Shown in pieces: positions 41,343 through 49,394 of a stretch of DNA of 52,451 nucleotides. The first letter of the stretch is position 1. Every line of letters begins with the position of its first letter. Where the stretch lies: assembly GCF_023715785.1 (NCBI RefSeq), contig NZ_JAMBOX010000024.1, forward strand, positions 1 through 52,451, in the 5' to 3' direction. The notes beneath the pieces are model-generated. The model was given only the letters and a program-made list of their open reading frames with translations. It was not told the DNA's origin and did not search any database. Origin of the DNA: Neobacillus niacini. Its GTDB lineage: Bacteria > Bacillota > Bacilli > Bacillales > Cytobacillaceae. Made by a program: the position numbers and the translations under genes.

Positions 41343-43283
41343 ATGAATCGGATTTTCCGTAATACCATCTTTTATTTATTGATATTTTTAGTCATTATAG
41401 GTGTTGTCAGTTTCTTTAATGGAAACAATGAGCCAACTGACCAAATCTCATACGACAAGTTTGTTGAGCAATTGGAAAATGACGAAGTAAAGGCATTTAC
41501 GATGCAGCCGGAACGGGGCGTATTTGAGATACGCGGTGAGCTGGAAGCAAATAATAAGAAATTTATCACCTATATACCAAACGGGGAGAAGATCCTTGAC
41601 ACCGTCCAAAATTCCAATGCAAAAGTGGACGTTATGCCGGCAAAAGAAACGAGCGGCTGGGTTACCTTCTTCACATCGATTATTCCGTTTGTGATTATCT
41701 TTATTTTATTTTTCTTCTTGCTTAACCAGGCGCAAGGCGGCGGCAGCCGGGTGATGAACTTCGGCAAGTCCAAAGCAAGACTCTATAACGATGACAAGAA
41801 AAAAGTCCGTTTCAGAGATGTCGCCGGTGCGGATGAGGAAAAGGCCGAATTGGTCGAAGTGGTTGAGTTTCTAAAAGACCCGCGGAAATTTGCTGAACTT
41901 GGCGCACGTATCCCTAAAGGTGTGCTGTTAGTCGGACCTCCGGGTACCGGTAAAACATTGCTGGCCCGTGCTGTTGCCGGTGAGGCAGGCGTACCGTTCT
42001 TCTCGATCAGCGGTTCTGATTTCGTTGAAATGTTCGTCGGGGTCGGTGCATCCCGTGTCCGTGATTTGTTTGAAAATGCAAAGAAAAATGCTCCGTGTAT
42101 CATCTTTATTGATGAAATTGATGCCGTAGGGCGCCAGCGTGGTGCCGGTCTTGGCGGCGGACATGATGAGCGCGAGCAAACACTGAACCAGCTATTAGTT
42201 GAAATGGATGGATTCGGAGCCAATGAAGGAATCATTATCATTGCTGCGACAAACCGTCCGGATATTCTGGATCCAGCGTTACTGCGTCCGGGACGTTTTG
42301 ACCGTCAAATTACCGTTGACCGTCCGGATGTCAATGGCCGCGAGGCGGTCTTAAAAGTACATGCCCGCAATAAGCCATTGGATGAGTCGGTAAACCTGAA
42401 AAACATTGCCATGCGAACCCCAGGATTTTCAGGTGCAGACCTTGAGAACCTGTTAAATGAAGCAGCCCTTGTGGCCGCACGGCAAAACAAAAAGAAAATT
42501 GATATGGTGGATATTGACGAGGCCACAGACCGTGTAATTGCTGGTCCGGCGAAAAAGAGCCGCGTGATCTCTGAAAAGGAGAGACGTATTGTTGCCTTCC
42601 ACGAAGGCGGCCATACAGTTATTGGCTTAGTGCTGGATGAAGCGGATATGGTCCATAAGGTAACGATTGTGCCTCGCGGTCAGGCAGGCGGTTATGCTGT
42701 CATGCTTCCAAGAGAAGATCGTTATTTCATGACAAAGCCAGAACTGCTTGATAAGATTGTTGGCCTATTAGGCGGACGCGTGGCAGAGGAGATTGTCTTT
42801 GGTGAAGTTAGTACTGGGGCACACAATGACTTCCAGCGTGCGACAGGCATTGCCCGCCGCATGGTAACCGAATTCGGAATGAGCGATAAGCTTGGACCGC
42901 TGCAGTTCGGTCAACAGTCGGGCGGTCAGGTATTCCTTGGACGCGACCTTCATAATGAACAAAATTATTCAGATGCGATTGCCTATGAGATCGACCTGGA
43001 GATCCAACGGATTATTAAAGAATCCTACGAACGATGCAGACAGATTCTTACCGAGAATCGCGACAAGCTTGATTTAATTGCGAAAACGCTCCTTGAAGTG
43101 GAAACTTTGAATGCTGAACAAATTAAGTATTTAATCGATAATGGCCGTTTACCGGAAAATCCGGAGGAACTTAAATCGGTTGTAGTCGACATGAAAAAGG
43201 CCGATGATGTGAAAGTCAACATCAATGCAAAAAAAGATGAGAATTCTTCTGAGGAAAGTTCATCAGATGATACAAGCAAATAA
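41343..43283 (+). CDS. ftsH: ATP-dependent zinc metalloprotease FtsH
   Basis: A membrane-bound AAA+ protease that degrades misfolded membrane proteins and regulators, including Spo0A-pathway and stress factors. Two membrane segments (about 6-25 and 108-130) flank an external domain. The AAA module has Walker A GPPGTGKT near 200, Walker B CIIFIDEIDAVG and the second region of homology ATNRPDILDPALLRPGRFD. The zinc site reads HEGGH near 424, with the third ligand in the helix around DFQRATGIAR. The 646-residue protein ends in an acidic Ser/Glu tail. GGGAGGAGG precedes the ATG by about 6 bases. Confidence 0.97.
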   Translation: MNRIFRNTIFYLLIFLVIIGVVSFFNGNNEPTDQISYDKFVEQLENDEVKAFTMQPERGVFEIRGELEANNKKFITYIPNGEKILDTVQNSNAKVDVMPAKETSGWVTFFTSIIPFVIIFILFFFLLNQAQGGGSRVMNFGKSKARLYNDDKKKVRFRDVAGADEEKAELVEVVEFLKDPRKFAELGARIPKGVLLVGPPGTGKTLLARAVAGEAGVPFFSISGSDFVEMFVGVGASRVRDLFENAKKNAPCIIFIDEIDAVGRQRGAGLGGGHDEREQTLNQLLVEMDGFGANEGIIIIAATNRPDILDPALLRPGRFDRQITVDRPDVNGREAVLKVHARNKPLDESVNLKNIAMRTPGFSGADLENLLNEAALVAARQNKKKIDMVDIDEATDRVIAGPAKKSRVISEKERRIVAFHEGGHTVIGLVLDEADMVHKVTIVPRGQAGGYAVMLPREDRYFMTKPELLDKIVGLLGGRVAEEIVFGEVSTGAHNDFQRATGIARRMVTEFGMSDKLGPLQFGQQSGGQVFLGRDLHNEQNYSDAIAYEIDLEIQRIIKESYERCRQILTENRDKLDLIAKTLLEVETLNAEQIKYLIDNGRLPENPEELKSVVVDMKKADDVKVNINAKKDENSSEESSSDDTSK

Positions 43284-43291
43284 ATTCAGAC

Positions 43292-43325
43292 AAGAGTGCT
43301 TCGAAAATGAAGCACTCTTTTTTTG
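43292..43325 (+). terminator. ftsH terminator
   Basis: AAGAGTGCTTC (43292-43302) pairs perfectly with GAAGCACTCTT (43309-43319), followed by T residues. Confidence 0.93.
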
Positions 43326-43368
43326 CTAATAGGAAGTAAAAAATTTTTCCAATTTTATACTTCCTAAT

Positions 43369-43433
43369 GCATAAATTCAACTACGCCTATGTCTTCGTCC
43401 TAACGGACTTGCCAATCGGCGAGTTTTCATTTA
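43369..43433 (-). repeat. Dispersed 65-bp element, copy 2 (inverted)
   Basis: The reverse complement of this stretch equals 19534-19598 with 2 mismatches in 65 bases. It lies in the 222-base gap between ftsH and coaX, 44 bases after the terminator. The same hairpins (CTTGCC-AATC-GGCGAG and GTCC-TAAC-GGAC) are present. Confidence 0.88.
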
Positions 43434-43505
43434 TCGCAATAGGCTATATTATGTTATTATGTTTGCATGTGAGATAAGAAAAATCCGATAAAGTGAGTGA
43501 TAGAT

Positions 43506-44303
43506 GTGATTTTGGTTATTGACGTGGGAAATACTAATATTGTTTTGGGCGTATATGACAATGACGAGCTGAAATACCACTGGCGGGTCGAGACAAGCCG
43601 CAACCGAACAGAGGATGAGTTCGGGATGAACATCAAGGCGTTATTTGATTTTTCAGGACTGAAATTTACAGATGTAAACGGCATTATTATTTCTTCCGTT
43701 GTGCCGCCGATCATGTTTGCGTTGGAAAGAATGTGTCAAAAGTATTTCCATGTAAAGCCATTAGTTGTCGGACCTGGAATCAAAACGGGGTTAAACATTA
43801 AATATGAGAATCCTCGGGAAGTGGGGGCCGACCGCATCGTCAATGCCATTGCCGCGATTCACGAGTACGGCAGCCCGCTGGTAATCGTCGACTTCGGTAC
43901 CGCGACCACCTATTGTTATGTAAATGAACATGGCCAATATATGGGCGGCGCGATTGCTCCCGGGATCGGCATCTCGACAGAGGCTTTATATTCAAGGGCT
44001 GCTAAATTGCCAAGGATTGAAATCGTTCGTCCGGAAGGGGTAATTGGCAAAAATACAGTAGCAGCAATGCAGGCGGGGATAGTCTATGGGTATGTCGGCC
44101 AGGTTGAGGGAATCGTCAAACGAATGATGTCTCAAAGCGAAAAAAACCCTACGGTTATTGCTACAGGCGGTCTAGCCAGTTTAATTGCGCAGGAATCAAC
44201 GGTTATTGATGTTGTTGATCCTTTCTTGACATTAAAAGGGTTACAGCTAATTTATAAACGAAACGTGGACAACTTAAGAAACAGCAGTGAGAAAGGGGTT
44301 TAA
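43506..44303 (+). CDS. coaX: Type III pantothenate kinase
   Basis: Phosphorylates pantothenate, the first step of coenzyme A synthesis. The type III signature VIDVGNTNIVLGVYD is at the N-terminus, with GADRIVNAIAA and VDFGTATTYCYV further on and TGGLASLI near 220. I chose GTG 43506 to give MILVIDVGN, as homologues begin two residues before LVIDVG; a purine-rich GTGAGTG lies about 6 bases upstream and GTG 43497 falls within it. At 265 residues it is close to the family (258 in B. subtilis). hslO follows after 1 base. Confidence 0.94.
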   Translation: MILVIDVGNTNIVLGVYDNDELKYHWRVETSRNRTEDEFGMNIKALFDFSGLKFTDVNGIIISSVVPPIMFALERMCQKYFHVKPLVVGPGIKTGLNIKYENPREVGADRIVNAIAAIHEYGSPLVIVDFGTATTYCYVNEHGQYMGGAIAPGIGISTEALYSRAAKLPRIEIVRPEGVIGKNTVAAMQAGIVYGYVGQVEGIVKRMMSQSEKNPTVIATGGLASLIAQESTVIDVVDPFLTLKGLQLIYKRNVDNLRNSSEKGV

Positions 44304-44304
44304 T

Positions 44305-45183
44305 ATGAGCGATTATTTAGTAAAAGCACTCGGCTTTAACGGCAGCATCCGCGCCTATGCGGTCACCTCGACCGACACAGTTAGCGAAGCGCAGCGGCGC
44401 CATCAAACCTGGAGGACCGCATCGGCAGCACTAGGGCGGACATTGACAGCAGGGGTAATGATGGGGGCTATGTTGAAGGGCGATGAAATGCTGACCATCA
44501 AAATAAATGGCGACGGTCCGCTTGGGCCGATTTTGGTCGATGCCAATGCCAAGGGTGAAGTGCGAGGTTATGTCACAAACCCGCAGGTGGATTTTGAAGC
44601 TAATGAACATGGCAAGCTCGATGTCCGCCGCGCGGTCGGTACAAATGGTTTGTTAGCGGTGGTAAAGGATATTGGAATGCGTGACTTTTTCTCTGGGCAG
44701 GTTCCGCTAGTATCGGGTGAGCTTGGTGAGGATTTCACCTATTATTTTGCGACCTCGGAGCAGACTCCGTCCTCTGTTGGCGTCGGGGTTTTGGTCAATC
44801 CGGATGATTCCATTTTGGCAGCCGGCGGATTCATTATTCAAATTATGCCGGGAACCGACGAAAAAATTATCACAAAGCTCGAGGAGCGGCTAAAAACGAT
44901 ACCGCCTGTATCGAAACTAGTCGAGCAAGGCTTGACCCCCGAACAATTATTGGCGGAGCTTTTTGGGGATGAGCCTGTAAAAGTCCTAGAGACCCTTCCA
45001 GTCAAATTTCAATGCACCTGTTCCAAGCAGCGCTTTGCTGATGCAATTGTCGGCCTAGGTGCCCAAGAAATTACCGCCATGATTGAAGAAGACGGCAAGG
45101 CCGAGGCCCACTGCCACTTCTGCAACGAAAAATACCAGTTTTCAAAGGAAGAATTGGAAGAGCTAAGAAACGAGGCCAAATAA
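44305..45183 (+). CDS. hslO: Redox-regulated chaperone Hsp33
   Basis: A chaperone switched on by oxidation of a zinc-cysteine centre. The 292-residue product has the substrate-binding domain (about 1-230, with SEAQRRHQTWRTASAALGRT cited in pieces) and the C-terminal redox switch CTCSKQR (near 236) and CHFC (near 269). ATG 44305 has GAAAGGGG about 6 bases upstream; an in-frame start at 44287 overlaps coaX without a site. It is cotranscribed with coaX. A copy of the dispersed element follows 12 bases after its stop codon. Confidence 0.95.
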   Translation: MSDYLVKALGFNGSIRAYAVTSTDTVSEAQRRHQTWRTASAALGRTLTAGVMMGAMLKGDEMLTIKINGDGPLGPILVDANAKGEVRGYVTNPQVDFEANEHGKLDVRRAVGTNGLLAVVKDIGMRDFFSGQVPLVSGELGEDFTYYFATSEQTPSSVGVGVLVNPDDSILAAGGFIIQIMPGTDEKIITKLEERLKTIPPVSKLVEQGLTPEQLLAELFGDEPVKVLETLPVKFQCTCSKQRFADAIVGLGAQEITAMIEEDGKAEAHCHFCNEKYQFSKEELEELRNEAK

Positions 45184-45194
45184 AAGTTTAAGAA

Positions 45195-45372
45195 TTGTCT
45201 AGCTACAGCGCCTAGGTGCTCGAGGTCATAAGCCAATCCGTCAAGAAGGCTAAAAGGCAGCCTTCTAGCCGGCTCGTCTTATGCTTGTCGCCCCTGGGCA
45301 CTAAGGAAAGCTTCTATGAGTTTTCCTCGCAGGAACAAGCTGTGCTTGTTCCGAAGGCGCTTTCGCTTTTCT
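45195..45372 (+). repeat. Dispersed hairpin-rich element, copy B (178 bp, 54 extra)
   Basis: Shares 124 bases with 28161-28284 (about 7 substitutions, same orientation). After CCCCTGGGCA it has 54 extra bases (45301-45354), then rejoins at AGGCGCTT. The extra block holds a 9-bp perfect stem GGAACAAGC/GCTTGTTCC (45332-45352) and a shorter AGGAAA/TTTCCT stem. Either this copy gained the block or copy A lost it. It occupies nearly the whole gap between hslO and yacD. Confidence 0.92.
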
Positions 45373-45390
45373 TATTAAGGGGAGATCAGG

Positions 45391-46287
45391 TTGGGGAAGA
45401 AGCAGCTTTGGATGGTGATTGCTGGCCTTATTATGCTAAACTGTGTAACCATTGTCTTTTTTCTGTCAAAGGCGGGCGAGGTTGGCGGTGCGGCAGCTGA
45501 GGAAGCGGTGGCAACCATCGGGAAAAAGGAAATTACTAGGCAGGATTGGCTTCACGAATTGGAGACACGCTACGGCAAGGATGTCTTAAGGGACCTTATC
45601 AATCAGCAGGTCGTCCAGGAAATGGCGAAAAAAGAAAAGATAAAAATATCCGATCAAGACGTCGAACGGGAATTTCGAATGCTGCTGGCGACCAATCATT
45701 CGGTTGGCCCCAATTCCAAGCTTGATGAAAAAAAGTGGAAAGAACAAATCCGCAACAACCTGCTGCTGGAAGAGCTTTTGACAAAGGACGTCAACATTTC
45801 CGAGAAAGAAGTCAAAAGCTACTATGATAAAAATAAACATCTATTTGATGTCCCAGAAGCCTATCATGTATCGCACATCCTGGTAAGAACAAAAAAGGAA
45901 GCCGACGCGGCCTATAATGAACTGAAACAGGGCTCGAGTTTTTCCGCATTGGCAATGGAGCGGTCTGTTGATGAATTTTCCGCGAATGAAGGCGGCGATC
46001 TTGGTTATATTACAGATGGGGACGAGCAGTACCCAAGAATTTATATAGACACGGCGAAAAAGCTAAAAAAGGGCAAATATTCAAAGCCGGTTCAGGTGGA
46101 CAACACCTATGTACTGCTGAAGCTGGAAGAGAAAATCAGCGGGAAAAAGTATTCCTATGAAGAAGTTAAAAGCCAAATCCGCCGGCAGATTGCCTTGGAA
46201 CAAATGAAAACCCCAGCCTCTGCCACAACCTTCTGGAAGGAAGCGAAAGTGGACTGGTTTTACGGAAAAACTAAAGACGAAAACTAA
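45391..46287 (+). CDS. yacD: PrsA-like peptidyl-prolyl isomerase (YacD)
   Basis: An extracytoplasmic foldase-type protein: an N-terminal membrane anchor (about 6-26, no lipobox cysteine at a clear cleavage site although a Cys lies at 18), a SurA/PrsA-like N-terminal domain, and a parvulin (PpiC) domain at about 145-240 with YHVSHILVRTKKEA and GGDLGYITDGD. The 298-residue length matches B. subtilis YacD (297). It is distinct from the lipoprotein PrsA. Start is TTG 45391 with AAGGGGAG about 7 bases upstream. The ribosome binding site starts 5 bases after a dispersed repeat, so its leader is largely that repeat. Confidence 0.9.
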   Translation: MGKKQLWMVIAGLIMLNCVTIVFFLSKAGEVGGAAAEEAVATIGKKEITRQDWLHELETRYGKDVLRDLINQQVVQEMAKKEKIKISDQDVEREFRMLLATNHSVGPNSKLDEKKWKEQIRNNLLLEELLTKDVNISEKEVKSYYDKNKHLFDVPEAYHVSHILVRTKKEADAAYNELKQGSSFSALAMERSVDEFSANEGGDLGYITDGDEQYPRIYIDTAKKLKKGKYSKPVQVDNTYVLLKLEEKISGKKYSYEEVKSQIRRQIALEQMKTPASATTFWKEAKVDWFYGKTKDEN

Positions 46288-46314
46288 AGCACAGATTCCC
46301 ATTCTGTGTTTTTC
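46288..46314 (+). terminator. yacD terminator
   Basis: CACAGA (46290-46295) pairs with TCTGTG (46303-46308), extended by flanking A-T pairs, and is followed by TTTTTCTTT. Confidence 0.75.
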
Positions 46315-46353
46315 TTTATACGAAAAATTTACAAATTTCCTGGGGCAAAATCA

Positions 46354-46383
46354 TTGACAAAACGAGTTTATAACTGGTATTTT
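46354..46383 (+). promoter_or_regulatory. Sigma-A promoter of cysK
   Basis: TTGACA-N18-TATTTT, with TG one base before the -10 (extended -10). The A/T-rich sequence around and after it is where CymR would be expected to bind, but I cannot identify its site with confidence. Confidence 0.65.
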
Positions 46384-46442
46384 GAATATATTAATAAATC
46401 CAATAAAATTACTCGGAATAGAGTGAAATGGGGTGCCAACAA

Positions 46443-47372
46443 ATGGTTCGTGTAGCAAATTCAATTACTGATTTAATCGGGCAAACACCGATTGTGAAGC
46501 TGAACAGAATTGTCGATGAAAATTGTGCAGAGGTTTACTTAAAGCTTGAATACTTTAACCCTGGCAGCAGCGTAAAAGACAGAATCGGTTTGGCGATGAT
46601 TGAAGCAGCTGAAGAGCAAGGCCTAATCAAGCCAGGAGTCGATACCATTATTGAGCCAACCAGCGGAAATACTGGAATTGGTTTAGCGATGGTGGCAGCA
46701 GCAAAGGGCTACAAAGCCGTGTTTGTTATGCCAGAAACGATGAGCTTAGAAAGACGCAACCTGCTTCGTGCTTACGGTGCCGAGCTTGTGTTAACTCCAG
46801 GACCTGAAGGCATGAAGGGAGCAATTGCCCGGGCTGAAAGCTTAGCTGCTGAAAAGGGCTATTTCATGCCGCAGCAATTTAAAAACTTGGCAAATCCGGA
46901 AGTTCACCGCAGAACAACAGGCAAGGAAATTGTTGAACAAATGGATCAGCTTGACGCATTTGTTTCCGGAATTGGCACTGGCGGAACCATTTCAGGTGCA
47001 GGCAGTGTGATTCGCGAGAAATTTCCTAATGCAAAAATTGTTGCAGTGGAGCCAAATGATTCTCCGGTTCTATCGGGCGGCAACCCTGGCCCGCATAAGC
47101 TGCAAGGTTTGGGCGCCGGCTTTGTTCCTGATACGTTAAATACAACTATTTATGATGAGATCATTAAAATTACTACCGAGGAAGCGTTTGAAGCATCCCG
47201 CCACGCAGCTCGTGAAGAAGGAATTCTTGGCGGCATTTCTTCTGGAGCAGCCATCGCTGCAGCCTTACAGATAGCGAAGCAATTAGGGAAAGGCAAAAAG
47301 GTGTTGGCCATTATCCCTGATAACGGTGAGCGTTATTTAAGTACCCCACTTTACCAATATGATGCAGAGTAA
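46443..47372 (+). CDS. cysK: Cysteine synthase (O-acetylserine sulfhydrylase)
   Basis: Makes cysteine from O-acetylserine and sulfide. In B. subtilis CysK also binds CymR and signals sulfur status. The PLP lysine is K45 in NPGSSVKDR; the substrate loop TSGNTGIGLAM is near 72 and the PLP phosphate loop GTGGTISGAG near 180. At 309 residues it equals the B. subtilis protein. ATG 46443 has GGGGTG about 7 bases upstream; the in-frame start at 46428 overlaps it. It has its own promoter and terminator. In B. subtilis pabB-pabA-pabC follow; here folP comes next. Confidence 0.97.
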   Translation: MVRVANSITDLIGQTPIVKLNRIVDENCAEVYLKLEYFNPGSSVKDRIGLAMIEAAEEQGLIKPGVDTIIEPTSGNTGIGLAMVAAAKGYKAVFVMPETMSLERRNLLRAYGAELVLTPGPEGMKGAIARAESLAAEKGYFMPQQFKNLANPEVHRRTTGKEIVEQMDQLDAFVSGIGTGGTISGAGSVIREKFPNAKIVAVEPNDSPVLSGGNPGPHKLQGLGAGFVPDTLNTTIYDEIIKITTEEAFEASRHAAREEGILGGISSGAAIAAALQIAKQLGKGKKVLAIIPDNGERYLSTPLYQYDAE

Positions 47373-47379
47373 TAATGTG

Positions 47380-47413
47380 AAAGGGCGTCGGCCATTGCCG
47401 GCACCCTTTTTTT
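47380..47413 (+). terminator. cysK terminator
   Basis: AAAGGG (47380-47385) pairs with CCCTTT (47404-47409), with an inner CGGC/GCCG stem around CATT, followed by a T run. Confidence 0.9.
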
Positions 47414-47441
47414 GTATCCAATAATGCTTTTAATGTATGAT
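47412..47441 (+). promoter_or_regulatory. Candidate sigma-A promoter of the folP operon
   Basis: TTGTAT-N18-TATGAT directly after the cysK terminator and 35 bases before folP. Moderate match, but the position is right for the folate operon that starts here. Confidence 0.42.
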
Positions 47442-47475
47442 AAAGGAAGTTTAAATTTTTCTAGGGGGAAATGGG

Positions 47476-48321
47476 ATGAATGCAGCTAATGAACCGGCAA
47501 TCAAGTGCGGTCCATACACGTTAAATACGAAGAAAAAAACCATTATCATGGGAATCCTTAATGCGACTCCTGATTCCTTTTCAGATGGCGGGCGATTTAA
47601 TGACATGAATCGCGCTGTTGAACATGCACAGGAAATGGTGGAAAATGGTGCGGATATAATTGATGTCGGGGGTGAATCAACCAGGCCGGGCTTTGCTGCC
47701 GTTCCTGCCGAGGAGGAGCTGGAACGGGTGATTCCGATCATACAAGCCATTGCCAAGCATGTCAAAGTACCAATCTCGATTGATACCTATAAAGCGGAAG
47801 TGGCTAGACAGGCGATTGCGGCTGGTGCTCACATTATTAATGACATTTGGGGCGCAAAGGCAGATGAGCAGATGGGAGCGGTGGCAGCTGCGGCCAACGT
47901 TCCGATTATTCTAATGCACAACCGCCGTGACCGAAACTATAATCTATTTATGAGAGACGTCCTCAATGATTTATATGAAAGCATTGCCATTGTACAAAAA
48001 GCAGGAGTGAAGGATGAAAATATCATTCTCGACCCGGGCATCGGTTTTGCCAAGGACTATCAGGAAAACCTGTTGATGATGCAAAATCTGGACAAGCTCG
48101 TCAATCTTGGTTACCCGGTTCTTTTGGCTACTTCAAGAAAAACGATGATTGGACAGGCACTAAGTCTGCCGGTCAGCGAAAGGATGGAAGGCACCGGGGC
48201 CACGATTTGTTACGGAATTCAAAAGGGATGCCAAATGGTTCGTGTTCATGATGTCAAAGAAATGAGCAGGATGGCCAAAATGATGGATGCCCTAATGGGG
48301 AAAGGTGAGCGTGATGGATAA
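47476..48321 (+). CDS. folP: Dihydropteroate synthase
   Basis: Joins p-aminobenzoate to the pterin pyrophosphate; the target of sulfonamides (sul in B. subtilis). The 281-residue TIM barrel begins with a short extension, then IMGILNATPDSFSDGG, the DVGGESTRPG loop near 60, DIWGAK near 123, and LDPGIGF near 195. CTAGGGGGAAA precedes the ATG by about 7 bases. It is the first gene of a tight run folP-folB-folK-yazB-dusB. The pab genes that precede it in B. subtilis are not here, so p-aminobenzoate must come from elsewhere in the genome. Confidence 0.96.
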   Translation: MNAANEPAIKCGPYTLNTKKKTIIMGILNATPDSFSDGGRFNDMNRAVEHAQEMVENGADIIDVGGESTRPGFAAVPAEEELERVIPIIQAIAKHVKVPISIDTYKAEVARQAIAAGAHIINDIWGAKADEQMGAVAAAANVPIILMHNRRDRNYNLFMRDVLNDLYESIAIVQKAGVKDENIILDPGIGFAKDYQENLLMMQNLDKLVNLGYPVLLATSRKTMIGQALSLPVSERMEGTGATICYGIQKGCQMVRVHDVKEMSRMAKMMDALMGKGERDG

Positions 48322-48673
48322 AATATATGTGAATGGAATGCAGTTTTACGGCTACCATGGCGTTTTTCAGGAAGAAACGCGCCTTGGGCAGCGGTTTTCT
48401 GTCGATTTATCCGTTTCGCTTGATTTGAAACAGGCAGGGGAAACCGATGAACTGGAGCATTCGGTTAACTATGGGGAACTGTATCAAGTTTGCCGAGAAA
48501 TTGTCGAAGGCAAGCCGTATAAGCTGGTTGAGGCCGTTGCTGAAAAAATTGCCGCAAATGTGCTGGCGGGATTTCCTTTGATTGTCGAAGTCACGGTGAA
48601 GGTAATTAAGCCGGACCCACCGATTCCCGGCCATTACAAATCAGTAGCTGTAGAAATTACAAGGGGAAGATAA
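48314..48673 (+). CDS. folB: Dihydroneopterin aldolase
   Basis: Converts dihydroneopterin to 6-hydroxymethyl-dihydropterin in folate synthesis. The 119-residue product shows GMQFYGYHGVFQEE, the catalytic region VNYGELYQVCREIVEG and VIKPDPPIPGHYKSVAVEI near the C-terminus. ATG 48314 has AAGGTGA about 5 bases upstream; GTG 48305 lies within it. It overlaps the end of folP by 8 bases, so the two are translationally coupled. Confidence 0.96.
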   Translation: MDKIYVNGMQFYGYHGVFQEETRLGQRFSVDLSVSLDLKQAGETDELEHSVNYGELYQVCREIVEGKPYKLVEAVAEKIAANVLAGFPLIVEVTVKVIKPDPPIPGHYKSVAVEITRGR

Positions 48674-48675
48674 AA

Positions 48676-49203
48676 GTGGAAAATACAGCACTTATTGCTA
48701 TTGGCTCCAACATCGGAAACCGTTATGATAATATGATGAATGCCATCAAAATATTGACCGGCACGCCTAATATCCGGTTAGTAAAATGCTCCTCGATTTA
48801 TGAAACCGACCCAGTCGGTTATGAGGAACAGGATTTATTTTTAAATATGGTAATTGAGGTCAACACAGCTTTAAACGCCATGGAATTGCTGGACAGATGT
48901 TTAGAGACGGAGTTGGACCTTGGCAGAAAAAGGGAAATAAGGTGGGGTCCACGGACAATTGACCTTGACATTTTGACCTTTAATCAAGAAAATATTGAAA
49001 CAGAGAAGCTGATTGTTCCGCACCCACGAATGTTGGAGCGGGCATTTGTCATGATTCCACTCCATGAAATTAAGTCTGATCTTCGTATCTCGGCGATGGA
49101 AAAGCCTCTAGACGCATTAATCAACGAATTACCAGATAAAGAAGGAGTCCGAATATGGAAGCGGAGAAATGGGGAAGACGTATTCGCGCCTATCGAAAGC
49201 TAA
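48676..49203 (+). CDS. folK: Hydroxymethyldihydropterin pyrophosphokinase
   Basis: Transfers pyrophosphate from ATP to 6-hydroxymethyl-dihydropterin, making the FolP substrate. The 175-residue product has ALIAIGSNIGNRYDNM at the start, then SSIYETDPVGYEEQDLFLN (cited in pieces) and the HPPK signature RWGPRTIDLDIL near 93, plus VPHPRMLERAFV. It begins at GTG two bases after the folB stop, with AAGGGGAAG upstream. Its last 49 bases are shared with yazB in another frame. Confidence 0.96.
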   Translation: MENTALIAIGSNIGNRYDNMMNAIKILTGTPNIRLVKCSSIYETDPVGYEEQDLFLNMVIEVNTALNAMELLDRCLETELDLGRKREIRWGPRTIDLDILTFNQENIETEKLIVPHPRMLERAFVMIPLHEIKSDLRISAMEKPLDALINELPDKEGVRIWKRRNGEDVFAPIES

Positions 49204-49361
49204 AAGGTTATACTCAGGAAAGTTTTTCAAAGGAGCTAGGCGTCTCGGTATCGATTCTAGGAGAAATAGAGCGGGGTAATCGTATGCCTGCGGAGGACTT
49301 GCTAAAGAAAATTACCCAAAGCTTACAAATAAGCATTGATGATTTGGCACCAAAAGAATAG
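49155..49361 (+). CDS. yazB: XRE-family helix-turn-helix protein YazB
   Basis: A 68-residue single-domain DNA-binding protein of the Xre/Cro type: RRIRAYRKLKGYTQESFSKEL, GVSVSILGEIERGNR and LKKITQSLQISIDDL (cited in pieces) form the five-helix HTH. Its targets are unknown; a role as an operon-local regulator is only a guess. It overlaps folK by 49 bases in a different frame and has GAAGGAG about 8 bases before its ATG, within folK. The same position is kept in B. subtilis. Confidence 0.93.
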   Translation: MEAEKWGRRIRAYRKLKGYTQESFSKELGVSVSILGEIERGNRMPAEDLLKKITQSLQISIDDLAPKE

Positions 49362-49394
49362 ATTTTGAAATACTCCAGGATAGGGGGTTATACA

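Noticed and set aside
45216..45500. 94-codon plus-strand frame spanning copy B and the start of yacD
   Set aside because: It is in a different frame from yacD and is made of repeat sequence; no ribosome binding site.
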